The position numbers were made by a program, and so were the translations under genes. 64,000 nucleotides of DNA from Bacteroidota bacterium (GTDB lineage: Bacteria > Bacteroidota > Bacteroidia > UKL13-3): the NCBI GenBank assembly GCA_027488905.1, contig JAIYAT010000034.1:62001-126000 (forward strand). The letters are read 5' to 3'. Below are positions 1 to 9,172 of this stretch, piece after piece. Each line of letters begins with the position of its first letter. Within the stretch, counting starts at the first letter, position 1. The notes beneath the pieces were generated by a model that made no database searches, was not told the origin of the DNA, and saw only the letters and a program-made list of their open reading frames with translations.

Positions 1-881
1 AAATTGAAATCATTTTCTTAGACCTCACCTTACCTGATATTAGCCCAATAGAATTACTAAAAGAAGTCATAGCGCTTGCAGGCAATATTCCCATTATAGT
101 GCTCACAGGCTACTCTGATTTTGCTTTAGCAACCGAATCCATTTCACTTGGTATTTCAGATTACTTACTAAAGGATGAACTAAATAGCACACTATTATAC
201 AAGAGTATTATTTATAATTTAGAGAGAAACAAAATTGTAACAAGACTTAAAGTTTCTGAACAAAGATATTCAGATCTATTTCAACTAAGTCCAGAACCAA
301 TGTGCGTGTTAGATTTAGAATTATTAAAATTTATTGATGTAAATAAGGCAGCCTTAAGGCAATATGGATATACTAAAGAGGAATTTCTAAATCTTGAATA
401 CTATGAACTTAGACCTTCTGAAGACCAAATTCAAGCTAAAAAAGCCATTGAAAAAGTTAAACATGATTCCAACACCTTTGTTGGTTTGGGAATTGTAAAA
501 CATGTTAGAAAAAATGGCGAAATGATCTATGTGGAGGTTAGAAGCAATAGACTTGATTATGAGAATCGTAAGATTGCGATTATCCTTGCTTCTGACTACA
601 CAGAACGTGTTAAAAGTCATTTGGCACTTGAATCTCAAAATGATAAACTCAGAGAAATTGCTTGGACCCAATCTCATGTAGTGAGAGCTCCCTTAGCCAG
701 AATGATGGGAATTGTGAATCTTTTAAAAGAAGGAAATATCCAAGAAAATGAACTTTCAATATTTCTTGAACACCTAAAAACCTCTGCTGATCAATTCGAC
801 CAAATCATAAGGGAAATTACTTCAAAAGCAGAACAAATAGAAATGGAGAAACTTGTTAGTTACCAACCAACTATTTTATAA
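1..881 (+). CDS. REC-PAS signalling protein with kinase-like dimerisation helix, 5' partial
   Basis: The reading frame is open from base 3, so the gene starts left of the window. The visible N-terminus is the second half of a response-regulator receiver domain: phosphoacceptor Asp in FLDLTLPD, Thr in VLTG, and Lys in LLKDEL. A PAS domain follows (SEQRYSDLFQLSPEP to SDYTER). Next comes a DHp-like helix with the motif QSHVVRAPLARMMG, resembling the His-containing helix of Bacteroidota sensor kinases. The protein stops about 55 residues later with no HATPase domain, so it is unlikely to be a complete kinase. It may act as a phosphoacceptor or adaptor. It ends tail-to-tail with the OmpA-like gene, overlapping it by 22 bases. 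Confidence 0.8.
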   Translation, partial: IEIIFLDLTLPDISPIELLKEVIALAGNIPIIVLTGYSDFALATESISLGISDYLLKDELNSTLLYKSIIYNLERNKIVTRLKVSEQRYSDLFQLSPEPMCVLDLELLKFIDVNKAALRQYGYTKEEFLNLEYYELRPSEDQIQAKKAIEKVKHDSNTFVGLGIVKHVRKNGEMIYVEVRSNRLDYENRKIAIILASDYTERVKSHLALESQNDKLREIAWTQSHVVRAPLARMMGIVNLLKEGNIQENELSIFLEHLKTSADQFDQIIREITSKAEQIEMEKLVSYQPTIL

Positions 882-1819
882 AGCTCATCCAATTTGGGAG
901 TCAAAATTATCTCTGTTCTGCGATTTTTTGCCCGTCCCTCCGCAGTTTCATTACTTGCCTTTGGCACATATTCTCCTCGTCCGGCAGAAGTTAGCCTTTT
1001 AGCATTTACCTTATAGGTTTCATCCAATAACCGAACAATATTAGTTGCCCTTGCAACGCTTAAATCCCAATTGTCTTTAAACATGGCCGTTTTAATTGGA
1101 ACATTATCGGTATGTCCTTCAATGGTAATGCTTACGTCTTGGTTCTTATTTAAAATATCTGCTAAGGTCTTAATAGCATCCTTTCCTTTATCCTCTACCT
1201 CTGCGCTACCACTTCTAAAAAGTAACTTATCTGTCATAGAAACATAAACCTTACCTTCTTTCATTTCAACAGTGATTTCATCAGATTTAAAGCCCAACAA
1301 AGCCTTCTTGATGACAGCATTTAAGGCTTGGGTTAAACTATCCTGCTTACGCAACATGGCACGCATTTCAGCTAACTTCCTTTCACGTTCTTCTAATTCG
1401 GCTACTTTTTGGTTCAAGGCTAAATTCAACTGCTCAGTTTTGCTTAGGCTATTTTGAATAAGTTGCGTATACTTATCATTCATCTCGCGATAATCTGATT
1501 GCAACTTGTTATGCTTAGCATCTAAAGCTACATATTGATTGCTTAAGGCATCATAAGCGGCAAGCCAATGCCTATGTGTTGAATCTAAGATTCTATATTG
1601 AATTCCTCTTTCTGTGGTATCCTTTTGATATAATTTTGTTAACAAATACAATGAATCTCTTTGAGCGGTTGCTTCTTTTAATCGCTTAGACATTAAAGTA
1701 TTATGTACTTTATCATTAAAGGTTTTTGCTTCCTTTATTTTACCTTTTGGCTCTAAGTCTTGCGCTTGCAAAAACTGGCTAAGGCCAATTAGTGATAGAA
1801 TTAATAGTACTCTTTTCAT
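860..1819 (-). CDS. OmpA-family outer-membrane/peptidoglycan-binding protein with coiled coil
   Basis: A 319-residue protein with a signal peptide (about residues 1-20, ending LQAQ). A long heptad-rich, Lys/Glu/Gln-rich coiled-coil region follows (about 60-170), then a C-terminal OmpA/MotB peptidoglycan-binding domain (about 200-312). The OmpA signatures are visible: IEGHTDNVP, NWDLSVARA, and GRAKNRRTEI with the peptidoglycan-contacting Arg/Asp residues. There is no N-terminal beta-barrel, so it is probably a periplasmic or lipoprotein-like tether rather than a porin. It is transcribed alone, away from secDF, with its 3' end overlapping the convergent upstream gene. Confidence 0.85.
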   Translation of the reverse strand: MKRVLLILSLIGLSQFLQAQDLEPKGKIKEAKTFNDKVHNTLMSKRLKEATAQRDSLYLLTKLYQKDTTERGIQYRILDSTHRHWLAAYDALSNQYVALDAKHNKLQSDYREMNDKYTQLIQNSLSKTEQLNLALNQKVAELEERERKLAEMRAMLRKQDSLTQALNAVIKKALLGFKSDEITVEMKEGKVYVSMTDKLLFRSGSAEVEDKGKDAIKTLADILNKNQDVSITIEGHTDNVPIKTAMFKDNWDLSVARATNIVRLLDETYKVNAKRLTSAGRGEYVPKASNETAEGRAKNRRTEIILTPKLDELYKIVGW

Positions 1820-1921
1820 GGAAACTTAGTTTTGAACAAAGTTGGGGAAATTGAAACCATTTGACAAGGGTGTAGTCTTTAAGTTATTCGCAAACCTTCA
1901 CTTTTGTGCAATTTTAGAAAC

Positions 1922-1951
1922 AAAAAAGGCTGCCCAAAAAATTGGACAGCC
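1922..1951 (-). terminator. Rho-independent terminator of secDF
   Basis: Read on the minus strand, a 10-bp stem (GGCTGTCCAA with TTGGGCAGCC, one mismatch) is followed directly by six T residues (1927 down to 1922). It lies just past the secDF stop codon at 1974. Confidence 0.75.
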
Positions 1952-1960
1952 TCATTCATC

Positions 1961-1970
1961 GGTTCAAACC
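1961..1970 (-). repeat. Intergenic copy of the GGTTTGAACC dispersed motif
   Basis: An exact copy lies between the secDF stop and its terminator hairpin. It is one of 17 exact copies in the window (see findings). Oriented context: attcGGTTTGAACCgat. Confidence 0.8.
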
Positions 1971-1973
1971 GAA

Positions 1974-4928
1974 TTATTTTTCTTTATTCTTTTTGTCAAA
2001 ATCTACAACAATTGGTGTTGCAATTCCAATAGAAGAGTAAGTACCAAAGAAAATACCCACCAATAAGGCAAATGTAAATCCTTTGATTACCTCACCACCA
2101 AAAATAAACAATACCAATGCCACCATAAATACGGTTAGTGAAGTAATGATTGTTCTGTTTAAGGTTTTATTCAAGGCATCATTGATAATTCCTTGCTTGT
2201 TATTATCATGGTGATGCGTTCCTAAATACTCACGGATACGGTCAAATACAACCACCGTGTCATTAATTGAGAAACCAATGATGGTTAACACCGCGGCAAT
2301 GAAATTTTGGTCAACTTCCATGGTAAATGGTAAAATGCCATCAAAAATAGAGTAGAAACTCAACATCATTAATACGTCATGCGCCAATGCAATGGTTGCA
2401 CCAAGGGCGTATTGCCATTTCTTAAATCTAACCAATACATATAATCCAATTCCAAGAAGGGCTATGATTGCCGCAATAAATGAAGACTGTTTGATATCGT
2501 TTGCGATGGTAGGACCAACCTTAGAAGAGCTTAACACTTCATATTTCAAGTTCATTCCTTTAAAACCTTCATCTAATTTGGCTTGAACCAAATCTGATGC
2601 ATTTTCACTTTGGTCTTCAATTAAATACGTAGTAGTAATTTTGTATTTGTTTTCGCCACCAACTGTTTTTACTTCAGGCGCTCCGCCAAATGCACCTTCT
2701 AAACCTTTACGAATTTCATCGTTTCCTTTGTTTTGGTCAATTTTTACAATATAAGACCATCCACCTTTGAAATCTACCCCTAAGGTAAATCCTTTGGTAA
2801 ACATAGAAAACAAACCGAACGCGATGATTACACCAGAGAAAATATAGAATTTGAAACGGTTCTTAACAAAATCATAGTTAAAGTTATGAAACGCCTTTTC
2901 AGAAAATGAGCGACTGTATTTAATCACATGGCCTTTTTCCAATTGCCATTCTGTAATTACACGTGTTAACAATACAGCTGTAAACATTGAAGTAATGATA
3001 CCAATAATTAAAGTGATAGCGAATCCTTGCACTGGACCGGTTCCAAAAATATAAAGCACAAAACCTGCAAGTAAGGTTGTTAAGTTACCATCAATAATAG
3101 AAGATGCAGCATTTTGATATCCATCCGTAACGGCATTTTTTAAACTTCGACCTGCGAGCAGTTCATCCTTTACACGTTCGTTTATTAAAACGTTGGCATC
3201 CACAGCCATACCAATAGTTAATACGATACCCGCAATACCTGGTAATGTAAGTGCAGCACCTAAAGAGGCTAATACACCAATTATAAAGAATACGTTTAAA
3301 AGTACAGCAATATCTGCAACCCATCCAGAATTATTGTAATAAATTACCATAAATGCTAAGATTACAATGGTAGCAACAATCATACTCCACAAACCGCTAC
3401 TAATAGCTTCTGCACCCAGAGTTGGACCTACAACCGCTTCTTCTACAATTCTAGTTGGAGCAGGTAATTTACCGCTCTTTAAAATATTTGCTAAGTCACC
3501 TGCTTCTTCGCTGGTATAGCTTCCTGTGATAGATGATCTACCATTTGGAATTTCATTTTGAACATTTGGAGAAGAATAAACCACATCATCTAACACAATG
3601 GCAATTGAATGTCCTACATTATTACGGGTAAGGTTTTTCCAAATCTTTGCACCTTCTGCATTCATGTTCATGGTAACTTCAACTTGGCCGTTAACTTGGC
3701 TCACATCTCTGCGGGCATCTGTAACTTTATCACCTGTTAATGAGGCTGAACCATCTCTACCAGCTTTCAAAGCATGAAGGATTACACCTTCTTCATTTTC
3801 TCCAAAACCTTTGTATTCCCAAGCAAAACGAATGTTGCCAGGCAATGCCATTTTAACAGCTGGATTATTTAATAATGCATTAATCTTACTGGTGTCCTTT
3901 ACTAAAGCTGTTCCGCAAGAAGAACCTTTTTGCATCAATTGACCTTGATCATCGGCATAAGGACGTAAGTAGGCAAACAAAGGGTTGTCTTTAGCAAACT
4001 CCTCAAAAGTTTGTTGCGCCTTAGCTGCACTTGTATCTGTTTTGGTAGTATCTGTAACCGCAGCAGTACTTGTGTTTGCAGCTAAACCAGACAAAGCACT
4101 TGAAGCAGTGTCTTTGCTTGTGCTATCTAAAGCTGCAACTTTATTAATAGAATTCGCTTTCTTTAAAATATCATTGGCAGTATTTAAATGCTTGAAGGCT
4201 TCTGGATTGTCAAAAGTTTCGTAAAACTCAAGTTTAGCAGAACCTTGCAATAATTTTCTAACACGCACCGGGTTGTCTACACCTGGCAATTCTACCAAAA
4301 TGCGACCGCTACCTTCTAATTTTTGAATATTAGGTTGGGTCACACCAAATTTATCGATACGAGCTCTTAAAATTTGGAAAGAACGATCAATAGCCTGGGT
4401 GGCCTCTTCTCTAATATAAGCAATCACTTCTTCGTTTGTAGAAGAAATTTTTACTTTATCTCTGTTTGAAGGATTTGAAAAAATAGCAGATAAACGTCCT
4501 TCAGGAGCAATCTCCTTGTAGGTTTCTGCAAATAATGTAACATAATCCTTAGTGCTACCTTTCATTTTTTCACGGGCAACATTTACTGCCTCATTGAATT
4601 TTACATCGGGATTGTTGTTGGCCAAGCCACGTAACAAATCGGATAATGAAACCTCTAAGGTTACATTCATACCTCCTTGTAAATCTAGGCCTAAATTCAA
4701 TTCACGCTCTTTACACTGTAAATAGGTGAACTTCTTTAAACCTAAAAAATTGTAAACCGGCATCCTCGAAACCGAATCTAGGTAACTGCGTTCCATGGCT
4801 TCATTTCCATTGGCAAACGCTTTGGCATCCCCTTCAACCATCATGGTTTTAAAGGTAAAAGACAACTGGAAAATACTTACCAGCACCAACGCCACTGCAA
4901 AAAACTTAACTGCTCCTTTACTTTTCAT
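1974..4928 (-). CDS. secDF: Fused protein translocase subunit SecDF
   Basis: A 984-residue fusion of SecD and SecF, the proton-driven membrane partners that help SecYEG complete preprotein export. The start MKSKGAVKFF leads into the first membrane helix. SecD signature LGLDLQGGMNV is near residue 85. A large periplasmic P1 region follows, containing an Ala/Thr/Ser-rich insert at about residues 250-300. The SecD membrane block has LPAPTRIVEEAVVGPTLG and GMAVDANVLINERV. The SecF half begins near residue 690 (TKGFTLGVDFKGGW) and ends with GFSINDTVVVFDRIRE. Single-chain SecDF is usual in Bacteroidota. The gene is monocistronic, with promoter-like boxes upstream and a terminator downstream. Confidence 0.97.
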   Translation of the reverse strand: MKSKGAVKFFAVALVLVSIFQLSFTFKTMMVEGDAKAFANGNEAMERSYLDSVSRMPVYNFLGLKKFTYLQCKERELNLGLDLQGGMNVTLEVSLSDLLRGLANNNPDVKFNEAVNVAREKMKGSTKDYVTLFAETYKEIAPEGRLSAIFSNPSNRDKVKISSTNEEVIAYIREEATQAIDRSFQILRARIDKFGVTQPNIQKLEGSGRILVELPGVDNPVRVRKLLQGSAKLEFYETFDNPEAFKHLNTANDILKKANSINKVAALDSTSKDTASSALSGLAANTSTAAVTDTTKTDTSAAKAQQTFEEFAKDNPLFAYLRPYADDQGQLMQKGSSCGTALVKDTSKINALLNNPAVKMALPGNIRFAWEYKGFGENEEGVILHALKAGRDGSASLTGDKVTDARRDVSQVNGQVEVTMNMNAEGAKIWKNLTRNNVGHSIAIVLDDVVYSSPNVQNEIPNGRSSITGSYTSEEAGDLANILKSGKLPAPTRIVEEAVVGPTLGAEAISSGLWSMIVATIVILAFMVIYYNNSGWVADIAVLLNVFFIIGVLASLGAALTLPGIAGIVLTIGMAVDANVLINERVKDELLAGRSLKNAVTDGYQNAASSIIDGNLTTLLAGFVLYIFGTGPVQGFAITLIIGIITSMFTAVLLTRVITEWQLEKGHVIKYSRSFSEKAFHNFNYDFVKNRFKFYIFSGVIIAFGLFSMFTKGFTLGVDFKGGWSYIVKIDQNKGNDEIRKGLEGAFGGAPEVKTVGGENKYKITTTYLIEDQSENASDLVQAKLDEGFKGMNLKYEVLSSSKVGPTIANDIKQSSFIAAIIALLGIGLYVLVRFKKWQYALGATIALAHDVLMMLSFYSIFDGILPFTMEVDQNFIAAVLTIIGFSINDTVVVFDRIREYLGTHHHDNNKQGIINDALNKTLNRTIITSLTVFMVALVLFIFGGEVIKGFTFALLVGIFFGTYSSIGIATPIVVDFDKKNKEK

Positions 4929-4944
4929 TGTATCTGTGAATATT

Positions 4945-5011
4945 CAAATATATATATGGTTAATTATTTCAAAGGCTGGCAAATATAAGGGGAGAGAGTT
5001 CTAATTACAAA
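4945..5011 (-). promoter_or_regulatory. Two tandem Bacteroidota-type promoter candidates for secDF
   Basis: On the minus strand, TTTG (5008-5011) and TATATTTG (4980-4987) are separated by 20 bases, matching the Bacteroidota -33 TTTG / -7 TAnnTTTG pattern. A second pair, TTTG (4970-4973) and TATATTTG (4945-4952), has 17-base spacing but would leave a leader of only about 10 bases. The upstream pair is the better candidate. Inferred from consensus only. Confidence 0.5.
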
Positions 5012-5161
5012 AGAGAAAAAAATATTGAAAATCAAGCCCTAAAACAATTTCTCCCCAAAATTTCGATTTTTTTGGTCACACTTTCGCCCGCTGTGGGAAA
5101 TTAGTGGCGTGCAATATACTATCAAAGCTTAGTTTCGTTATCTGTAAAACCAAGAAAAAAA

Positions 5162-5782
5162 ATGGAAAGTCAAGGCCTCAGTTTATTTGATATGATCTTA
5201 AAAGGTGGAATTATCATGATTCCAATTGGAATATTATCCCTTTTAAGTATTTATGTGGTCATCGAACGCTTTATATATATTAACCAAGCCTTCAAAATTG
5301 AAGACAACTTCATTCCAAATTTAAGAGATTTATTAAGCAAAGGCGACCTCAAAGCTGCTAGGGCCTATTGCCAAAGACTCAATACTCCTATTGCTCGCGT
5401 CGTAGAAAAGGGGGTTCAACGCATCGGAAAACCCATAAAAGATATTGAAAGCGCCATGGAAAGTGTGGCTGGCTTAGAAACAGACAAGTTAGAAAGAAAC
5501 CTTAGTATTCTAGGGTTAACCGCAGGTATTGCCCCTATGCTTGGTTTTATCGGTACTATTTCCGGTATCATCAAGATTTTCTATAATATTTCTGTAAGTG
5601 ATAATATTAGCATTGGAATTATCGCTGGAGGTTTATATGAAAAAATGATTACTTCAGGTGCTGGCCTTATTGTAGGTGTAATTGCTTACACAGCCTACCA
5701 CCTGCTTAACTCGCGCATTGATAGGTTCAGCCATAAAATGCAAAATACGGCCATTGAATTCGTTGATATTTTAGAAAGCTAA
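5162..5782 (+). CDS. exbB: MotA/TolQ/ExbB-family proton channel protein
   Basis: A 206-residue inner-membrane protein. One N-terminal helix (about 15-35) is followed by a cytoplasmic domain (KGDLKAARAYCQ). Two C-terminal helices carry the family signature SILGLTAGIAPMLGFIGTISGII and ITSGAGLIVGVIAYTAY. With ExbD it forms the proton-driven energiser of TonB-type outer-membrane transport or Tol-Pal-type envelope work. The exbD gene starts 18 bases after its stop, so the two are one operon. No tonB is visible nearby, so the partner cannot be told from this window. Confidence 0.92.
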   Translation: MESQGLSLFDMILKGGIIMIPIGILSLLSIYVVIERFIYINQAFKIEDNFIPNLRDLLSKGDLKAARAYCQRLNTPIARVVEKGVQRIGKPIKDIESAMESVAGLETDKLERNLSILGLTAGIAPMLGFIGTISGIIKIFYNISVSDNISIGIIAGGLYEKMITSGAGLIVGVIAYTAYHLLNSRIDRFSHKMQNTAIEFVDILES

Positions 5783-5800
5783 GCAGAAAGGAACAATTGG

Positions 5801-6205
5801 ATGAATTTTAGAAGAAAAAAACGTTTTGAGGCCGAGGTTGCTACCTCATCGCTCAATGACATCATGTTCTTCCTGCTCTTGTTCTTTCTTATTATTTCTA
5901 CGGTGGCCAACCCAAGTGTAATTAAAGTTTTATTGCCTAAGGCTAAAAACAACCAAACACTTAATAAGAAACAGATTTCACTCACGGTAGATGATGCCAA
6001 GCAATATTATTTAAACGATAAATTAATAGTTCCGGCTGAGCTAGAAACAGCGATTTTAAATGAAATTAGCAAGCAAAAGCTAGAAGACCCTACCATTGTG
6101 TTAAGAATGGATGCCAAACTTACTATACAAGATTTAGTAGATATTTTATCAACTGGAACTAAGCTAAAAGTAAGAATTGTAATGGCTACACAAGTACTTT
6201 CTTAG
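5801..6205 (+). CDS. exbD: ExbD/TolR-family biopolymer transport protein
   Basis: A 134-residue protein: a short cytoplasmic N-terminus (MNFRRKKRFEAEVATSSLND), one membrane helix (IMFFLLLFFLIISTVANP), then a periplasmic ExbD/TolR domain ending MATQVLS. The conserved Asp of the helix start is present (SLNDIMFF), the residue that takes part in proton translocation in the family. It directly follows exbB. It faces udk tail-to-tail with about 30 bases between them, and that gap holds a copy of the dispersed 10-mer. Confidence 0.92.
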   Translation: MNFRRKKRFEAEVATSSLNDIMFFLLLFFLIISTVANPSVIKVLLPKAKNNQTLNKKQISLTVDDAKQYYLNDKLIVPAELETAILNEISKQKLEDPTIVLRMDAKLTIQDLVDILSTGTKLKVRIVMATQVLS

Positions 6206-6212
6206 TTATTTC

Positions 6213-6222
6213 GGTTTGAACC
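6213..6222 (+). repeat. Intergenic copy of the GGTTTGAACC dispersed motif
   Basis: An exact copy in the 30-base gap between the convergent exbD and udk genes. Context: ttcGGTTTGAACCaaa, matching the extended consensus. Confidence 0.8.
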
Positions 6223-6235
6223 AAACGCCTTAGCC

Positions 6236-6853
6236 TCAAATTCTTTCCTTCAAAAACGCTTTTACAACATTTAAGCTGTTGCCAAAATGCGTATTGTTAT
6301 TAATAATCATATCTGCTTGCGCCATAAAAGGCTGTAAATATTGCTGATAGGAAGGAATTACATGGTTGTTCCATTGATACAAAACAAAGGTTTCTGAAAT
6401 ATTTCGCTCTGCTACATCTCTGGCAATGCGACGTTTTAAGGCCAATTCTTCCTCTGCATTGATAAATATCTTTAAATCAAACTGACTAAAAATCTTTTCA
6501 TGGTAGAAAATAAACAAGCCTTCACAGATGATAATAGGTGCTGGAGTAAAAGTAAGCAGCTCACCTTGTTGGTTTTCGTGCTGAAACAAATACTCATGCC
6601 TTTGAATGGTCTCGCCATTAGAAAGTTTTTCAATATCTTTGGCAAATGCCTCTAAATCTACACAATCTGGCAAGTCGAAATTGGTATGCCCATTCTCATC
6701 TTTTTGGTGTTCATAGGCTAATTTATAATAATTGTCTTGCGAAACCATGCAGAGTTCTTGGTAAGAGAATTGCTCGCGCAAGGCTTTAAGAAAGCTAGTT
6801 TTGCCACTGGCACTGCCGCCTGAAATACCTACCAAATAAGGTTTCTTATTCAT
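6236..6853 (-). CDS. udk: Uridine kinase
   Basis: A P-loop kinase phosphorylating uridine/cytidine in pyrimidine salvage. The Walker A motif GISGGSASGKTS is at the N-terminus. Then come the substrate region SQDNYYK, FDLPDCVD, and ICEGLFIFY, with the Arg-rich lid KRRIARDVAER. Length about 205 residues is normal. I chose the start at MNKK (6853) rather than MVPMNKK (6862), because the family begins just before the P-loop. A TACTTTTG -7-like box (6860-6867) also overlaps the upstream Met. The gene is divergent from the TetR regulator. Confidence 0.9.
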   Translation of the reverse strand: MNKKPYLVGISGGSASGKTSFLKALREQFSYQELCMVSQDNYYKLAYEHQKDENGHTNFDLPDCVDLEAFAKDIEKLSNGETIQRHEYLFQHENQQGELLTFTPAPIIICEGLFIFYHEKIFSQFDLKIFINAEEELALKRRIARDVAERNISETFVLYQWNNHVIPSYQQYLQPFMAQADMIINNNTHFGNSLNVVKAFLKERI

Positions 6854-6917
6854 TGGGACCAAAAGTAATAAAAATTTAATTCTAGTGCTTATTTTGTCTT
6901 AATTCAAACGCAATGTT

Positions 6918-6982
6918 CGACCCCTTCGGGGTCGCCCGCTTTCAGACATCTTTTTTATTTATATTCAATCCCTTCGGGATTG
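6918..6982. repeat. Two tandem CCTTCGGG hairpins
   Basis: Perfect hairpins CGACCCC-TTC-GGGGTCG (6918-6934) and CAATCCC-TTC-GGGATTG (6966-6982) lie 31 bases apart in the 285-base gap between divergent udk and the TetR gene. Different stem sequences share the same CCTTCGGG apex. No long T-run follows either one. A weaker inverted repeat AGAGG/CCTCT lies at 6999-7022. Nothing else is recognised in this gap apart from the promoter box at 7114. Confidence 0.6.
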
Positions 6983-7113
6983 GTTTTTGCTAGTTGCCAG
7001 AGGTAAGATGCCAGCAGCCTCTTTTAGAAAAATATACCCCTTCATTATCTGATACTTATAAAAACTAAGGAAACTTTTAACACATAAATAGTTTCCAATA
7101 TGAAAAGAGTTTC

Positions 7114-7121
7114 TACATTTG
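7114..7121 (+). promoter_or_regulatory. -7 box candidate for the TetR/RND operon
   Basis: TACATTTG fits TAnnTTTG exactly and lies 26 bases before the TetR start. The -33 position holds only TTTC, 17 bases upstream. A weak -33 is compatible with a repressed or regulated promoter. Confidence 0.4.
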
Positions 7122-7147
7122 CCTCACAATTTTGAGCAAATTCTCTA

Positions 7148-7765
7148 ATGTCCGAAGAAGTTAAAATAAAAATACTCAATGGAGCAGAAATGCTATTCCT
7201 TAGGTACGGCTTTAAGAGTATTACCATGGATGATATTGCCCGCGAATTAGGCCTTTCAAAGAAAACTTTATACCAATTTTTTGATGATAAAACTAAACTA
7301 GTTGATGAAACTGTTTCAAGGCACATTGAACAAGAAATGGGTTTTTGTTCTAATCTCTGCAAGTCTATTAACAATCCAATCGAATACATGTTAACCCTAA
7401 CCGATTCTTTTGGAGAACTTAAAAAGCAAATCAACCAAACCATCTTATTCGATCTAAAAAAATACTTTAAGCCTAGTTGGGATAAACTCAACAAATTTAG
7501 AGTAGAATTTATTTACAGTGAAGTGCTTAATAATTTAAAGACAGGTAAAGAACAAGGTTTATATCATCCTGAGTTAAATGAAGAATTAACAGCTGTTTTC
7601 TACATTCATCTTATCGACTTCTTGCTCAACCCAGACAATGATTCAGTTCAAAAACTTGATTTCAAAACTGTGCATTCAGAAATGATGCGTTATCATCTTC
7701 GCTCCATCTGCACAGATAAAGGCCTAAAACTATTGAAGAAACACCCACTATTTCAAATAAGCTAA
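7148..7765 (+). CDS. TetR/AcrR-family transcriptional regulator
   Basis: A 205-residue protein with an N-terminal TetR helix-turn-helix (about 1-50: ILNGAEMLFLRYGFKSITMD, then LGLSKKTLYQFFDDK). A helical ligand-binding domain without a recognised ligand follows. It is the first gene of the RND operon; the TolC-like gene starts 18 bases after its stop. Autoregulation and control of the efflux genes in response to a toxic compound is the likely role, inferred from context. Confidence 0.9.
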   Translation: MSEEVKIKILNGAEMLFLRYGFKSITMDDIARELGLSKKTLYQFFDDKTKLVDETVSRHIEQEMGFCSNLCKSINNPIEYMLTLTDSFGELKKQINQTILFDLKKYFKPSWDKLNKFRVEFIYSEVLNNLKTGKEQGLYHPELNEELTAVFYIHLIDFLLNPDNDSVQKLDFKTVHSEMMRYHLRSICTDKGLKLLKKHPLFQIS

Positions 7766-7783
7766 TCTTAAAATAATAATTAC

Positions 7784-9145
7784 ATGTATAAAATGTTTAG
7801 AATACTAACCTTCAGCATGCTGCTACTTAGCATTAATTTAAGTGCGCAGCAAGCCTCTGTTTACACCTTTTCTTTAGAAGAAGCTGTAAATTTTGCAAAA
7901 AGCAACAATTACACTTTAAAAAATGCCGAACTAGACGAGTTATCTGCAAAAAAGAGAGTAAATGAAATAACCGCAATGGGCTTGCCACAAATTAGTGCAT
8001 CAGGTAATGTCATCAATAATACTCAAATACCAGTACAGGTATTACCAAACTTTTTAAAACCCACTTTAGGTGGCGGATCAGACATACCAGATTTTATAGA
8101 AGCAGCCTTTGGGAATACTTACACAAGTAATATAACACTATCGGTTAATCAACTACTTTTTGATGGAACCTTTTTCTTAGGTTTAAAAGCTTCTAAGGAA
8201 TTTGTTAATCTATCTCGCTTAAGCAAAACAAGAACCCGCATAGAAACAGAAGTAAATGTTGCCAAAGCTTATTACATGGTTTTATTGTTAGAGTCGAACC
8301 AAGTTATGATGCAAAGTAACTTAGATGCATTAAGCAAATCGAAAAACGACCTAGAGCAACTTTATAAAAGTGGTTTTGCTGAAAAAATTGATGTAGAAAG
8401 AATTAGCCTTCAATTGTCTAACCTTAGCATTCAGAAAGAAAAAATTGAAGATCAAACCAGGGCAGCAAGAATGATACTTAAAATGCAAATGGGCGTTAAA
8501 CCTGCTGATAGTATTGTACTTTCAAGTAAACTTGGTGAGTTAACCACCAAAACTGCAGCTACGGTTGTAGAAGAATCTTCAAACTATGGAAATAGAATTG
8601 AATATAAATTACTTCAACAACAATTAAGGCTAAACCAGCTTGATAGAAAAAGATATTTAGTTGGATATGCGCCATCTATTTATGCATTTGGTTCACATCA
8701 GCAAAATGCTTTTGCAAGCGAAGGAAAATTTAACGAGCTATACAATAGATTTTACCCTGGTACAACAATTGGACTTAGTGTAAACCTACCCATTTTTGAT
8801 GGCTTAAGAAAGCATGCCCAAACCCAACAAGCGAGCATTAGCATTACAAAAACAGAAAATGATATTAAGTTTTTTGAAAATGTAATTGACCAACAAATTT
8901 TCACCGCCAAAACAGATTTCAACAGAGCTAAAAAACAATTGGTGGTTCAACAAAGTAACTTCAGGTTGGCCGAAGACATTTACAATACAGCCCAACTTAA
9001 ATACAAAAACGGCGTTGGGTCAAGCCTAGAACTCACAGTTGCTCAAACCGATTTAGAAAACGCAAGGGCAAATATGTTAGCTACTTCCTTTGAACTTTTT
9101 GTTGCAGAACTTGAACTTAAAAAGGCGCTAGGCCAAATCAATTAA
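7784..9145 (+). CDS. TolC-family outer-membrane efflux channel
   Basis: A 453-residue protein with a signal peptide (cleaved near LSAQQ, about residue 22). Two repeated OEP domains of long alpha-helices have the duplicated pattern LEEAVNFAKSNNYTLKNAEL and later FRLAEDIYNTAQLKYKNGVG. The second repeat ends with the usual SSLELTVAQTDLENAR motif. It forms the trimeric outer-membrane duct for the adaptor and RND pump encoded next. The adaptor starts 28 bases after its stop. Confidence 0.93.
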   Translation: MYKMFRILTFSMLLLSINLSAQQASVYTFSLEEAVNFAKSNNYTLKNAELDELSAKKRVNEITAMGLPQISASGNVINNTQIPVQVLPNFLKPTLGGGSDIPDFIEAAFGNTYTSNITLSVNQLLFDGTFFLGLKASKEFVNLSRLSKTRTRIETEVNVAKAYYMVLLLESNQVMMQSNLDALSKSKNDLEQLYKSGFAEKIDVERISLQLSNLSIQKEKIEDQTRAARMILKMQMGVKPADSIVLSSKLGELTTKTAATVVEESSNYGNRIEYKLLQQQLRLNQLDRKRYLVGYAPSIYAFGSHQQNAFASEGKFNELYNRFYPGTTIGLSVNLPIFDGLRKHAQTQQASISITKTENDIKFFENVIDQQIFTAKTDFNRAKKQLVVQQSNFRLAEDIYNTAQLKYKNGVGSSLELTVAQTDLENARANMLATSFELFVAELELKKALGQIN

Positions 9146-9172
9146 TTAAATAAAAAATAACACAATACTTAT

